DNA of 64,000 nucleotides from Bradyrhizobium sp. CCBAU 53340 (GCF_015291645.1 NZ_CP030055.1:5084001-5148000); one strand, 5' to 3'. Shown: positions 16,646 through 25,223, counted from the first letter of the stretch. Numbers and translations are program-made. Notes: generated from the letters alone by a model not told the origin.

Positions 16646-17725
16646 ATGCTCAGTCCATCGACCATAGCCTTTGCATGCGGGCTTTTCGCCGGCGCCGTGC
16701 TCGGCGTTGCCGGCCGCGCAGGCCGCTTTTGTACGCTCGCGATGCTCGAGGATGCGTTCTTCGGATCGGACTTTCGCCGGCTGAAATCGTTTGTGCTCGC
16801 TGCGGCGGTCGCCCTGCTTGCCACGCAAGCGCTTGCTGAATTCGGCGTCGTGGATCTGTCACGATCGATCTACCTGACATCGTCGATTGGATTGGGCGGC
16901 GCAATCATCGGGGGGCTGATGTTCGGCGTCGGCATGGCGCTGGTGGGCACCTGCGGCTTCGGCACGCTGGTACGCGTCGGCGGCGGTGATCTGCGCGCCA
17001 TCGTGGTCTTTCTCGTGCTCGGCCTGTCGGCGCTCGCCACCATGCGCGGCATCACCGGCATGCTCCGCGTGGCGCTGATCGAGCCATTGTCGCTGCGGCT
17101 TCCCGAGGGAAGTACCCAGACGCTGACATCGCTGCTCGGCGCTGGCGGCACCTCACGCGCGATCCTCGTCGTGACAATCGCCGCCGCGCTTGCCGTCTGG
17201 GCGCTCGCGGATGGCAAGCTGATCCGGTCGCCGCGGCTGCTCGCCTCCGGCCTTGCCGTCGGCGCCACGATCGCATTCGGCTGGTTCGCAACCGGATGGC
17301 TTGCCGACGACGAGTTCGATCCGGTACGGGTCTCCTCGCTCAGCTTCGTGGCCCCGCTCGGCGACACCATCCTCTACATCGCAACCTTCTCCGGCGCGCG
17401 ACTAAACTTCGGCATCGGGTCGGTCGCAGGCGTCATCGCGGGCTCGTTTGCCGCCGCACTGCTGGCGCGCGGCTTCCGCTGGGAGGCCTGCGACGATGCT
17501 CGCGAATTGAAGCGTCACATGACCGGCGCACTTCTGATGGGTATCGGAGGGGTCATGTCAATGGGATGCACCATTGGCCAAGGGTTGACCGCGTTTTCGA
17601 CGCTCGCGGTCTCAGCGCCGATCACCATGCTGGCGATCGCCTGCGGAGCACGGCTCGGGATTGAGTTCACGATGACCGGCGAATGGTTGCCGGCCGTGCG
17701 CAAGTTATTCGGCGTCTCGACCTAG
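16646..17725 (+). CDS. YeeE/YedE family sulfur transporter
   Basis: A 359-residue polytopic protein with a GGGAGGA ribosome site directly before the ATG. It shows the duplicated YeeE architecture with cysteine loops GRFCTLAMLEDAFF, LVGTCGFGTLVRVGGG and MSMGCTIGQGLTAF. Probably transports thiosulfate or related sulfur species. It follows the soxR-like gene by 74 bases and may share its transcript. It is the fourth YeeE-type protein in the locus and differs from the 361-residue one at 4694. Confidence 0.82.
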   Translation: MLSPSTIAFACGLFAGAVLGVAGRAGRFCTLAMLEDAFFGSDFRRLKSFVLAAAVALLATQALAEFGVVDLSRSIYLTSSIGLGGAIIGGLMFGVGMALVGTCGFGTLVRVGGGDLRAIVVFLVLGLSALATMRGITGMLRVALIEPLSLRLPEGSTQTLTSLLGAGGTSRAILVVTIAAALAVWALADGKLIRSPRLLASGLAVGATIAFGWFATGWLADDEFDPVRVSSLSFVAPLGDTILYIATFSGARLNFGIGSVAGVIAGSFAAALLARGFRWEACDDARELKRHMTGALLMGIGGVMSMGCTIGQGLTAFSTLAVSAPITMLAIACGARLGIEFTMTGEWLPAVRKLFGVST

Positions 17726-17767
17726 TGGAGAAAACTGCCACTTCCGCGGAGGCGGAGGGGCTGCGCG

Positions 17768-17781
17768 TTGACCAAGATCAA
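17768..17781. promoter_or_regulatory. FixK/FNR-type box upstream of groEL
   Basis: TTGACCAAGATCAA fits TTGA-N6-TCAA and differs from TTGAT-N4-ATCAA by one base. Its centre is 78 bases before the groEL start; an activator at -41.5 would place the transcript start near 17816. A TACAGA hexamer at 17801-17806 could be the -10. Confidence 0.65.
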
Positions 17782-17852
17782 TTCCCGCCTGGCGCAGTCG
17801 TACAGACTGACCAGCAGAATATCGGCAATCGCGCCCCACCCGAGACATTCCA

Positions 17853-19475
17853 ATGGCACACAAACAAGTTCTGTTCCATTCAGCCGCCCGCGAGAAGGTC
17901 CTGCGCGGCGCCTCCCTCCTCGCGGACGCGGTGCGCGTTACGCTCGGCCCGAAATCGAAATCCGTTCTGATCCAGAAAGCATGGGGGACGCCGATCGTCT
18001 GCAACGATGGCGTCACCATCGCGAAGGAATTCGATCTCAAGGACCCTGAGGAGAATCTTGGCGCCCAGGTGCTTCGCCAGGCTGCCGAGAAGACGGGCGA
18101 CGTCGTCGGAGACGGCACCAGCACCTCGACCATCCTGGCGCACGCCATCCTGTCGGACGGCGTCCGCAACGTCGTTGCGGGCGCGAGTGCGATCGACCTG
18201 AAGCGTGGTCTGGATCGAGGGACGCAGGCCGCGATCGCGGCGCTGCGCGCGATGGCAAAGCCGGTCAAGACGAGAGCCGAGAAAGCTCAGGTCGCAACGA
18301 TTTCGGCCCATAACGATACGTCCATCGGTGAACTCGTCGCCGACGCGATTGAGAAAGTCGGCGGTGACGGTGTGATTTCGGTCGAGGAATCCAAGACGAC
18401 GGAGACGTTCCTGGATGTCGTCGAGGGAATGAAGTTCGATCGCGGGTTCCTATCCCCCTATTTCGTCACGGATGCCGACCGGATGGAAGCCGTGCTGCAG
18501 GATCCGTATGTCCTGCTCTGCGATCACAAGATCGGTGCATTGCGCGATCTCGTGCCCCTCCTCGAGCAGGTCGCCAAGAGCGGCCGCTCGCTCCTGATCA
18601 TCGCAGAAGACATCGAAGGCGAAGCTCTGGCGACGCTCATCGTCAATCAGCTACGCGGCGTGCTCAAGGCTTGCGCGGTCAAGGCACCCGGCTTCGGCGA
18701 CCGGCGCAAAGCCATGCTGGAAGACATCGCGATTTTGACCGGTGCGCAGGTCATCTCGGAAGAGATCGGCCTGAAGCTGGAAAGTGCCACCCTGCAGCAG
18801 CTCGGCCGCGCCGCACGCGTGGTCGCCGACAAGGAGAACACCACCCTGATCGGCAGCGGCGGAGACCGTTCGCGCATTGACGCCCGGCTGGCGCAGATCC
18901 GGGTGGAAATCGAGAAGAGCACCAGCGACTACGACCGGGAGAAACTCGAGGAGCGCCTCGCCAAGCTGTCCGGCGGCGTCGCCGTGATCCGGGTCGGGGC
19001 ACCGACCGAGGCCGAGATGAAGGCCAAGAAGGAAGCCCTCGATGATGCCATCAGCTCGACCAAAGCGGCCGTTGCAGAAGGCATCGTCGCCGGCGGCGGA
19101 CTTGCGCTGCTTCGAACGGTGGCAGCCGTGACCAAGGAGGAAGCGGCTTGCGAGGGTGATGAACGAACAGGCGTGCAGATCCTGAGGCGTGCACTCGAAG
19201 CGCCGGCCCGTCAGATCGCCGAGAATTCCGCGACCGACGGCGGCGTCGTGGTTGCGCGGATGCTCGGCAGCGAAGGAAATTTCGGCTTCGATGCCGCCCG
19301 CAAGGTCTATGTCGATCTCGTGGAGGCCGGCATTGTCGATCCCGTGAAGGTCGTGCGAACCGCACTTGAAAACGCCGTCTCGGTGGCGAGCGTCCTGCTT
19401 CTCACCGAGGCGACGATGACGGAAATTCCGGAGCCGAAGCGCGAGCGGCTGCCCGAGCACGACATGGCGATGTAG
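17853..19475 (+). CDS. groEL: Chaperonin GroEL (solitary, divergent)
   Basis: A 540-residue Hsp60 with the ATPase residues Asp52 (NDGVTIAKE) and Asp87 (GDGTSTST) at E. coli numbering, the hinge [12 protein letters not shown] and the equatorial Asp before it ([11 protein letters not shown]). It forms tetradecameric rings for protein folding. It differs from housekeeping GroEL in several ways: no groES is adjacent, the GDGTTTAT loop is altered, and the C-terminus ends LPEHDMAM without Gly-Gly-Met repeats. A FixK/FNR box upstream points to induction under low oxygen, as known for some rhizobial groESL copies. Likely one of several groEL paralogues. Confidence 0.92.
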   Translation: MAHKQVLFHSAAREKVLRGASLLADAVRVTLGPKSKSVLIQKAWGTPIVCNDGVTIAKEFDLKDPEENLGAQVLRQAAEKTGDVVGDGTSTSTILAHAILSDGVRNVVAGASAIDLKRGLDRGTQAAIAALRAMAKPVKTRAEKAQVATISAHNDTSIGELVADAIEKVGGDGVISVEESKTTETFLDVVEGMKFDRGFLSPYFVTDADRMEAVLQDPYVLLCDHKIGALRDLVPLLEQVAKSGRSLLIIAEDIEGEALATLIVNQLRGVLKACAVKAPGFGDRRKAMLEDIAILTGAQVISEEIGLKLESATLQQLGRAARVVADKENTTLIGSGGDRSRIDARLAQIRVEIEKSTSDYDREKLEERLAKLSGGVAVIRVGAPTEAEMKAKKEALDDAISSTKAAVAEGIVAGGGLALLRTVAAVTKEEAACEGDERTGVQILRRALEAPARQIAENSATDGGVVVARMLGSEGNFGFDAARKVYVDLVEAGIVDPVKVVRTALENAVSVASVLLLTEATMTEIPEPKRERLPEHDMAM

Positions 19476-19560
19476 CTGCGCCACGTCTCGCCGCGCCTCC
19501 GCCGTCAACCCGTCGGCGAGCGATCCGGGGCGGCGATGATGTGGCCCCAGGATGCGAACG

Positions 19561-19779
19561 ATGCCCTATCGCTCGAACAATGACCTTCCCGCTGGCGTGC
19601 GGCAACACTTGCCGCCTCATGCCATGGACATTTACCGAGAAGCGTTCAACCACTGCTTTGCCTCGCACGTCGGCGACCTCCGGCAGGAAGAGATCGCCCA
19701 TCGCACGGCCTGGTCCGCGGTAAAGCGCTGCTACGTCAAGCTTGGGGACCGATGGGTCCCGAGAAGACCGGCTTCATAG
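19561..19779 (+). CDS. ChaB family protein
   Basis: A 72-residue protein with the ChaB signature: MPYRSNNDLPAGVRQHLP, then HAMDIYREAFNHCF and the conserved helix EEIAHRTAWSAVKRCYVK. ChaB proteins were named as cation-transport regulators; their molecular role is poorly defined, and in many genomes they accompany stress genes. The ATG at 19561 has CAGGA eight bases upstream and begins the family's conserved PYRSN sequence; an ATG three codons earlier is less well placed. It lies between groEL and hsp20. Confidence 0.8.
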   Translation: MPYRSNNDLPAGVRQHLPPHAMDIYREAFNHCFASHVGDLRQEEIAHRTAWSAVKRCYVKLGDRWVPRRPAS

Positions 19780-19877
19780 GTTGCGCAATTGGGAAAGGTC
19801 CACCGACCTGTCCCATTTACTCGTTTCCAGAAGTACAAAAAGCGATCTTACCCGCATATCAGGCACAGCCCCCGAAT

Positions 19878-19891
19878 TTGAGAGAAATCAA
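19878..19891. promoter_or_regulatory. FixK/FNR-type box upstream of hsp20
   Basis: TTGAGAGAAATCAA (TTGA-N6-TCAA). A TATTCT hexamer lies at 19914-19919, so the transcript start would be near 19926 and the box centre at about -41.5, the class II activator position. The downstream gene starts at 19961. Confidence 0.68.
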
Positions 19892-19960
19892 TCAGCGCAC
19901 GATGCGCCATGGCTATTCTTTCCAGCGACCGAAATGGTCAACTCGAAGGAGACGATGATC

Positions 19961-20482
19961 ATGGCCACCGAAACCAAACTACCCGTCACCAAGACATCCA
20001 CCGCGCCTGCGGCCGCCGGTGAAGCATGGCAGCCGTTTCAGGCGCTGAGAAACGAAATCGATCAGATATTCGACGATTTTGGCAACGGCTTCTGGAAGCG
20101 GCCATTCCGGTCGCTGGCACGGCTAGAGCGCGACCTGTCCAAGAACTTCAATGCGCCAGCTGTCGATGTCGCCGAGAGCGACAAGGCTTACGAGATCACG
20201 GCGGAGTTGCCTGGCCTCGACGAGAAGAACATTGACGTCAAGCTCGTCAACGGCGGTCTCACCATCCGAGGCGAGAAGAAGGAGGAGACCGAAGAGAAGA
20301 AGAAGGACTACTACGTGTCCGAGCGCCGCTATGGCTCCTTCGAGCGCTACTTCGCGCTGCCGGACGGGGTCAATGCCGACAAGATCGAAGCGACGTTCAA
20401 GAACGGCGTGCTCAAGGTCGTCCTGCCGAAGACAGAAGAAGCACAGAAGCCAGCCAAAACGATCGACGTCAAGGCTACCTGA
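19961..20482 (+). CDS. Small heat shock protein, Hsp20/alpha-crystallin family
   Basis: A 173-residue ATP-independent holdase. The N-terminal arm contains FQALRNEIDQIFDDFGNG. The alpha-crystallin domain runs from about residue 65 to 160 (PAVDVAESDKAYEITAELPG, ADKIEATFKNGVLKVVLPK), with a short C-terminal tail. ATG 19961 has AAGGAGA eight bases upstream, better spaced than the ATG at 19955. The FixK-type box and -10 upstream indicate microaerobic induction. Confidence 0.92.
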   Translation: MATETKLPVTKTSTAPAAAGEAWQPFQALRNEIDQIFDDFGNGFWKRPFRSLARLERDLSKNFNAPAVDVAESDKAYEITAELPGLDEKNIDVKLVNGGLTIRGEKKEETEEKKKDYYVSERRYGSFERYFALPDGVNADKIEATFKNGVLKVVLPKTEEAQKPAKTIDVKAT

Positions 20483-20496
20483 GATGCTCCGCGAGC

Positions 20497-20521
20497 CGAG
20501 GCTGCGAACAGCGCAGCCTCG
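20497..20521 (+). terminator. Strong hairpin after hsp20
   Basis: CGAGGCTGCG (20497-20506) and CGCAGCCTCG (20512-20521) form a perfect 10-bp stem with a 5-base loop, 14 bases after the hsp20 stop. No T run follows. It may end or attenuate transcription before the CBS gene. Confidence 0.6.
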
Positions 20522-20562
20522 CCTCATTCACGATACTCACCCAGCGAAATTGAGGGCACCAC

Positions 20563-21285
20563 ATGCGCGCGCATCATATCATGACGAAAAACCTCGTGGC
20601 CGTAACGCCGCATACTACGATCGAGGAGGCGGCCAGAATCATGCTCCAGATGCACATCAGCGGCCTGCCCGTCATCGACGATGCGGGCAATCTCGTTGGT
20701 GTGGTCTCGGAAAGCGATTTCCTCCGCCGCAGTGAGATCGGCACTGGCCGCAGGCACGCCGCCTGGCTGAAATTCTTCATGGGGCCCGGGCGCGCGGCTG
20801 CCGAGTTCGTTCACGAGCGCGGTCGCAAGGTAGCCGACGTCATGACCAAGCAGGTCGTGGCGGTGCAGGAAGACGACGATCTGGCCAAGCTGGTCGACCT
20901 GATGGAGAAACACGACATCAAGCGTGTCCCTGTCATGCGGGGCAAGGCACCGGTCGGGATCGTCACCAGGACCAACGTGCTGCAAGCCGTGGCGAGCCTG
21001 GTACACGAAATCCCCGATCCGACGGCCGACGATGAGCACATTCGCGAGCGCATCACGCGCGCGGTGAACGCCACCGACTGGCGGCCGATCGGTTTTGAAG
21101 TGAGTGTCCGCAAAGGTGTCGTGCATCTGCACGGGCTTATTACGACCGACGAGGCCCGTCAGGCCGCGATCGTCGCCGCCGAGAACACCGCCGGCGTCAA
21201 GGAAGTTCACGACCATCTCTGCTTCGTCGATACCTACTCCGGATTCTATATCGAACCGCCCGAAGACGTGAAGGCCGCTGGCTGA
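20563..21285 (+). CDS. CBS-pair and BON domain protein
   Basis: A 240-residue soluble protein. Two CBS motifs (about residues 8-60 and 94-150: MTKNLVAVTPHTTIEEAARI, MTKQVVAVQEDDDLAKLVDL) form a Bateman module that usually binds adenine nucleotides. A C-terminal BON domain follows (VRKGVVHLHGLITTDEARQA). Such proteins couple energy status to a target that is not visible here. It lies 80 bases after hsp20 beyond a hairpin, so part of its expression may come from the hsp20 promoter. One of three CBS-BON paralogues in this island. Confidence 0.85.
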   Translation: MRAHHIMTKNLVAVTPHTTIEEAARIMLQMHISGLPVIDDAGNLVGVVSESDFLRRSEIGTGRRHAAWLKFFMGPGRAAAEFVHERGRKVADVMTKQVVAVQEDDDLAKLVDLMEKHDIKRVPVMRGKAPVGIVTRTNVLQAVASLVHEIPDPTADDEHIRERITRAVNATDWRPIGFEVSVRKGVVHLHGLITTDEARQAAIVAAENTAGVKEVHDHLCFVDTYSGFYIEPPEDVKAAG

Positions 21286-21308
21286 AGTCCCCTCGGAGCG
21301 AGGCGACC

Positions 21309-21485
21309 GTGCTTCGATGGCTCGTTCGGATTCTCTTTGCCCTGGCAGCGCCGATCACGGCGCTGTTCGTGGCGCGTGACGCGCTGAACTTCGGTCTGAT
21401 CCAGACCGTCGTGACCATGTTGCTCGTGACCGCCTTGGTCTGGCTGATCGCGCTGTACACTGGGCGGAACCGAGGGGCACAATGA
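21309..21485 (+). CDS. Small two-helix membrane protein, unknown
   Basis: A possible 58-residue protein starting at GTG, with GGAG ten bases upstream. It has two hydrophobic stretches (FALAAPITALFVA and VVTMLLVTALVWLIALY) separated by an Arg-Asp turn, and a basic tail. No family is recognised. It begins 23 bases after the CBS-BON gene in the same direction. Support comes from the clear membrane-protein composition and the ribosome site. Confidence 0.5.
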   Translation: MLRWLVRILFALAAPITALFVARDALNFGLIQTVVTMLLVTALVWLIALYTGRNRGAQ

Positions 21486-21715
21486 TCTGGGGCATTTCGC
21501 AACAGCTTGGTTGCTGGGATTGCGCCTGGAATCGAAGAGGTCTCAGGGCTCTTTTCTCTGCTTCCACCTGTTCACGAACCGATACTCCGTAATGAAAACG
21601 TTGCCGCCGCTTGCGCGCGGCTACGGAGTTTCCCTTAGGTGATGCCCCCAAATTTCGATCAAGGAATTCATGCCGTAGAAGGCATTTGGTAGCACGCGCC
21701 GACGAGGGGCCTGCC

Positions 21716-21916
21716 ATGAATCACTCGATCTACACCGCGGACAAGGCAACACATCTCAAGGTGGTCGTTACCGGGTTGGCTACCGGCATCGCGATCATGA
21801 CGACCGCGCTGACCGTCCACCTGACCCATTCTGAATTCAATGCGCAGACACCAAGGACTATCGCCATCGACCGTCCGCATCCGGGCCACGGCCTGACCAA
21901 GGTGGCACAACGCTAA
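21716..21916 (+). CDS. Small single-span protein, unknown
   Basis: A 66-residue protein starting MNHSIYTADKATHLKVVV with one transmembrane segment (VVTGLATGIAIMTTALTV) and a polar C-terminus. The pattern is one I associate with short conserved proteins of bradyrhizobia that have no known function. The ATG at 21716 is chosen over a longer in-frame start whose extra residues look random; a GGGGCC stretch rather than a good ribosome site lies upstream. Confidence 0.55.
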   Translation: MNHSIYTADKATHLKVVVTGLATGIAIMTTALTVHLTHSEFNAQTPRTIAIDRPHPGHGLTKVAQR

Positions 21917-21944
21917 TCGAGACCCAGTGTTGGAGGATATTCAG

Positions 21945-22109
21945 ATGACCAACGAAGCGATCAAGGCACTGATGGTTTTCGCAATGTTCGGCATCCTCGA
22001 ACTGGCGCTCTACTTTTCGCCGGCGGACAGGCCCGCCAGGCAGCCGATCCGCTCGGGAGCCGATCGTACCAGCAATCCCGATCTCGCCGGTGAAAGACTG
22101 GAAGATTAG
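21945..22109 (+). CDS. Small single-span protein, unknown
   Basis: A 54-residue protein (MTNEAIKALMVFAMFGILEL) with one hydrophobic segment near residues 7-25 and a hydrophilic, Asp/Arg-rich tail. GGAGG lies about ten bases upstream of the ATG. It follows the preceding small gene by 28 bases and is probably co-transcribed. No function can be assigned. Confidence 0.5.
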   Translation: MTNEAIKALMVFAMFGILELALYFSPADRPARQPIRSGADRTSNPDLAGERLED

Positions 22110-22146
22110 GTTTGTCTCCTGCGAAGACCTCCCTGCAAAGCAGGAG

Positions 22147-22905
22147 CTACAACGGTTCGTCATCCAACGTAGAGGGCTCGGCCTGCAGCGACACGAAATC
22201 ACCGCCGCCGTATTCGTCCTCCGGATCGGGCCATGTCGACTGAAGGCATAGGCGGTCGTCAACGAGTCGGACACCTGAAGCGTTCTCGCAAGCCACGATC
22301 GCCGCTTGGCGCGCGTTCTCGCCCTTCACGACGCCTCGGAGCGTTACCACGCCGTTCCTGACGCTCACGTTCAAGCCGACGGGCTGCCACGGCATGCCGG
22401 TCATTTGCGCAAGAACCGCTCGGCGGATCTGGTTGTCGTCTTCCGAATAGCCGGGTGCGCCTGTCAGCGGACCGGAAATTGCGGACAGGAAGTCGGACCG
22501 GGTAATGATGCCGACAATGCGATCATCGCGCATGACCGGGACGTGATTCAGGCTCCGGCGCTCCATCAGATCGGCAATCTCCGCGAGGGGCGTATCCTCC
22601 CTCACCGTCGTCGGATCACGCGTCATCACCTGCTCGACCTTACGGCCGTGCTCCTTCACGAACTCACGCGCAGCGCGATCCGCGCCAAGCATGACGGTCA
22701 GCAGCCGGTTGCGCGTGTGCTCCGTTTCCAGCTCCGCCCGCCTGAGGAAATCACTTTCGCACAGGATGCCAACCAGCTTTCCCGCCGCATTCGTCACCGG
22801 CAGGCCGCTGATGTGGTGGCTCAGCATGACCTTGATGGCATCGGCGATCGAGGCATCTGGGCGGATAGCTATCACCCGCCTGGACATTATCTGATGCGCG
22901 CGCAT
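22147..22905 (-). CDS. CBS-pair and BON domain protein
   Basis: A 252-residue paralogue of the proteins at 20563 and 25224. CBS1 is around MSRRVIAIRPDASIADAIKV, CBS2 around MTRDPTTVREDTPLAEIADL, and the BON domain around VRNGVVTLRGVVKGENARQA. The C-terminus is extended and acidic. ATG 22905 has GGAG eight bases upstream and is preferred over a GTG three codons earlier. A perfect FixK/FNR box centred 58 bases upstream, with TATCTG near -10, suggests oxygen-limited expression. Confidence 0.85.
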   Translation of the reverse strand: MRAHQIMSRRVIAIRPDASIADAIKVMLSHHISGLPVTNAAGKLVGILCESDFLRRAELETEHTRNRLLTVMLGADRAAREFVKEHGRKVEQVMTRDPTTVREDTPLAEIADLMERRSLNHVPVMRDDRIVGIITRSDFLSAISGPLTGAPGYSEDDNQIRRAVLAQMTGMPWQPVGLNVSVRNGVVTLRGVVKGENARQAAIVACENASGVRLVDDRLCLQSTWPDPEDEYGGGDFVSLQAEPSTLDDEPL

Positions 22906-22956
22906 GTCTTCCACTCCAGAGAGACTTCACAGATAGTCGGCGCTCGGCGCAGGGGT

Positions 22957-22970
22957 TTGATCAAGATCAA
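22957..22970. promoter_or_regulatory. Perfect FixK/FNR box between divergent CBS-BON and cytochrome genes
   Basis: TTGATCAAGATCAA matches TTGAT-N4-ATCAA exactly. The centre is 58 bases from either start codon (22905 minus, 23021 plus). At -41.5 both transcripts would have leaders of about 16 bases, so one site could activate both genes. On the minus strand TATCTG (22935-22930) fits a -10. Confidence 0.75.
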
Positions 22971-23020
22971 CCCCCCGGGAGGATCGGATGCGATGCTGGA
23001 ACAAGATCCGAGACATTGGC

Positions 23021-23743
23021 ATGCGCTTTCCGACATTCCTCATCCTGATTGTCTTTGCGATGGCGGCGGCATCGAGCGCCGAAACCCCGGCTGAGCCAGC
23101 GGCAGGTGCCGTCCCCGGCGCGCTCTCCGAGCTCATGACCCGGCTCCAGCTCCAGCATGCCAAGCTATGGTTTGCAGGCAAGCTCAGCAATTGGAGTCTT
23201 GCGAGCTACGAAGTCCAACAGATCGACCGAAATCTCGAAGCGGCAGGCGACCTCCTATCCGACCGATCACGGATCGCTGTTACCAAGGATCGACTGCAGG
23301 CGGTACACGAGGCGATACAGCAAAAAGATGTGCCAGCGTTCACCAAAGCCTATTCGGCTTTGACAAACGATTGCAATGGCTGCCATCGGACCAGTGGCTT
23401 TGCCTCTATCACGATCGAGGTACCGGTCCGTCCGCCGGTCGCCAACCAATTATTCGTCGATCAATTCACCGAAGGCCGGGTCCTGGCTCATGCGATCTGC
23501 GGAACGTGCCATGTTGTGGAGGATGCCGCCAAGGAATCCCCAACATCCCGTCCCCGGGCGCCCAGCTTCCTGGAGATTGCCGATCGCTCCTCGTTCTCCG
23601 CCGACGACATTCGGCAATTCCTGGCGTCGAGCCATCGCAGACTAGGTCCTGACCAGGCCATGCCCAACCCGCGACTGGCGGACTATCAGATCGAGGCCAT
23701 CGTGGCGTATCTCGAAACTTTGAAGGCCAAATCGCGACGGTAG
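23021..23743 (+). CDS. Exported diheme cytochrome c
   Basis: A 240-residue periplasmic protein: signal peptide MRFPTFLILIVFAMAAASSA, a helical region (residues 30-110), then heme sites Cys118-x2-Cys121-His122 (CNGCH) and Cys160-x2-Cys163-His164 (CGTCH). The second site begins a class I cytochrome c domain with a late methionine in DQAMPNPRLADYQIEAIVAY. The first, in NDCNGCH after a helical bundle, resembles cytochrome c' type. It probably carries electrons under low oxygen. Start 23021 is favoured over 22988 because it fits the FixK box spacing and gives a clean signal peptide. Confidence 0.82.
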   Translation: MRFPTFLILIVFAMAAASSAETPAEPAAGAVPGALSELMTRLQLQHAKLWFAGKLSNWSLASYEVQQIDRNLEAAGDLLSDRSRIAVTKDRLQAVHEAIQQKDVPAFTKAYSALTNDCNGCHRTSGFASITIEVPVRPPVANQLFVDQFTEGRVLAHAICGTCHVVEDAAKESPTSRPRAPSFLEIADRSSFSADDIRQFLASSHRRLGPDQAMPNPRLADYQIEAIVAYLETLKAKSRR

Positions 23744-23814
23744 GACACCATCGGCTCCGCTGCTTCCGGCCCAAGTTTCTCACCTAACTCGGGGAAAGGC
23801 GCCAGGCAGTAGGC

Positions 23815-24003
23815 TCAGAGCGAGGGGCGCCTGCCCTGGCCGTGCAGATTCAGCGCCTCACGCACCTCGTCGTCCTCCAAGGCATTCTTGAGTGCGCGGT
23901 CGAGCCGCCCGGCCTCGACCGCCGGCTTGCCCCGATCAGGAGCAAGCCTCTCCTCTTTTTGCTTCGTTGCCCTCTCTTGAGCCGCTTGACCATCCTTGTC
24001 CAT
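23815..24003 (-). CDS. Small charged protein, unknown
   Basis: A 62-residue highly charged protein (MDKDGQAAQERATKQKEERL, ending near NLHGQGRRPSL), probably largely helical or disordered. AGGAGAG sits six bases before the ATG. It lies 25 bases upstream of nothing in its own direction except after the universal stress protein gene, whose stop is at 24029, so the two are likely co-transcribed. No family is recognised. Confidence 0.5.
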   Translation of the reverse strand: MDKDGQAAQERATKQKEERLAPDRGKPAVEAGRLDRALKNALEDDEVREALNLHGQGRRPSL

Positions 24004-24028
24004 CGCGCACTCTCCTAACGCCAAGATT

Positions 24029-24850
24029 CTAATGCGACATCAGCAGGCAGACCGGAGCCTGTTGCAGCAACGTTTCGGTCATGCCGCCGAAAATCCATTC
24101 TCCCAACCGGCTATGTCCATAGCCACCGGCGACGATGAGGTCGGCGTCGAGCTCGGATGCCAACCGAATAAGATAGCCTCCATCCGGCTCCGCCGTATGG
24201 ACACGGATCTCATTCTGGCATTGCACCCCATGCCGCTGAAGATAGCCGGCCACGTCGCGAACCCGCTTGCGGGCTGCATCCTGCTCGTCCGACGTGCAGA
24301 TTTCGGCGATTGTGACCTGGGAAGCCCTGGTCAGGAACGGCATCGCGTCGCGCACGGCGAGGCGAGCTTCCCTTGTGTCCTTCCAACCGACCACGATGCG
24401 GTCACCGGACAACTTCGTCACGCGCTCCGGCACCGATAGCGTGGGGCGTCCCATCCGCAACATGGCTCCGGCCGGATCGAAGAAGCGGGAGTGGCTCGCC
24501 GTGTGCGTCCTGCGCTTGACAATCACAAGGTCGGCCGCCCGGGCTTGCTCGACCAGAAAGTCGGTCGGATATTGAAGTGCCCAGCGCCATTCGACCGTCT
24601 CGCTTGGCAGCCCGGTGACCCTCTTGAACCAAGCCTCTTTCGCCGAAAGCATTGCCTTGATGCGCTTGAGATCTTCCTCGGTGGTCTGCTCGATGATAAC
24701 GCCTTCGGCCACAAAGGGAGGCTCCACGGCCACCGCTGAAATACCCAGGACAGCCGCCCCGAACGTCTTTGCGATCCCCCCAGCGACAGCAACCTGCCCT
24801 GCTTCCTGCTGCTCGGAATCGACGTAGACCATGACGCTTGCGACAGACAT
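24029..24850 (-). CDS. Universal stress protein with tandem Usp domains
   Basis: A 273-residue cytosolic protein. The N-terminal Usp-like half begins MSVASVMVYVDSEQQEAGQV; the C-terminal half has the nucleotide-binding pattern GDRIVVGWKDTREARLAV and ends with the Usp motif VAGGYGHSRLGEWIFGGMTE. ATG 24850 gives the standard beginning. A FixK-type box is centred 64 bases upstream and a GATAAA -10 lies at the right distance, so induction under low oxygen is likely. Confidence 0.88.
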   Translation of the reverse strand: MSVASVMVYVDSEQQEAGQVAVAGGIAKTFGAAVLGISAVAVEPPFVAEGVIIEQTTEEDLKRIKAMLSAKEAWFKRVTGLPSETVEWRWALQYPTDFLVEQARAADLVIVKRRTHTASHSRFFDPAGAMLRMGRPTLSVPERVTKLSGDRIVVGWKDTREARLAVRDAMPFLTRASQVTIAEICTSDEQDAARKRVRDVAGYLQRHGVQCQNEIRVHTAEPDGGYLIRLASELDADLIVAGGYGHSRLGEWIFGGMTETLLQQAPVCLLMSH

Positions 24851-24907
24851 GATGATACCCCGGAAAAATGTTCGATCAGTCTTTATCGCTTTGCGATCGG
24901 CGAGACG

Positions 24908-24921
24908 TTTGACCGAAATCA
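24908..24921 (-). promoter_or_regulatory. FixK/FNR-type box upstream of the universal stress protein
   Basis: TTGACCGAAATCAA (TTGA-N6-TCAA). On the minus strand GATAAA at 24887-24882 is a good -10, which gives a transcript start near 24875 and puts the box centre at about -40, the class II position. Confidence 0.7.
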
Positions 24922-25148
24922 AACGATCCGGCATTTCCCGGTTAATGCGGTAGGCGAAGGGAGCCGCGGCGGCCTCCAGGCGATCTTCCCTTAGATCGCA
25001 TCCCGCAAATGCCGAGGCATCGCCCACAGGGGCCGGAGAGGTGTTTGTCGAGTTACTCGCGGTGCTGCGCCGCACGTCTCCATGAAAAGCCGAGCTAAGC
25101 CCCCAACGCGCGCGGCGACGCAACGACCAAGAGGGAGCTCGCGGGTGC

Positions 25149-25162
25149 TTGATTCCGATCAA
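25149..25162 (+). promoter_or_regulatory. Perfect FixK/FNR box upstream of the third CBS-BON gene
   Basis: TTGATTCCGATCAA matches TTGAT-N4-ATCAA. The centre is 68 bases before the ATG at 25224; activation at -41.5 would start the transcript near 25197, with AGGATT at 25185-25190 as a poor -10. Confidence 0.68.
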
Positions 25163-25223
25163 AATGGGCCACTCACGATCAGGCAGGATTGCCTTCCACC
25201 GAGACGCGGTATGGAGGCCGGTC

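Larger units (their letters stand above)
24851..25223. other. Divergent regulatory region between usp and the CBS-BON gene
   Basis: About 370 bases with two separate FixK/FNR-type boxes (24908-24921 and 25149-25162), one for each flanking gene, rather than a shared one. Between them I see no convincing gene or structured RNA. Confidence 0.55.

Noticed and set aside
21640..21670. A possible FixK-type box upstream of the 66-residue protein
   Set aside because: The sequence has only a TCAA half next to TTTCGA; the TTGA half is missing.
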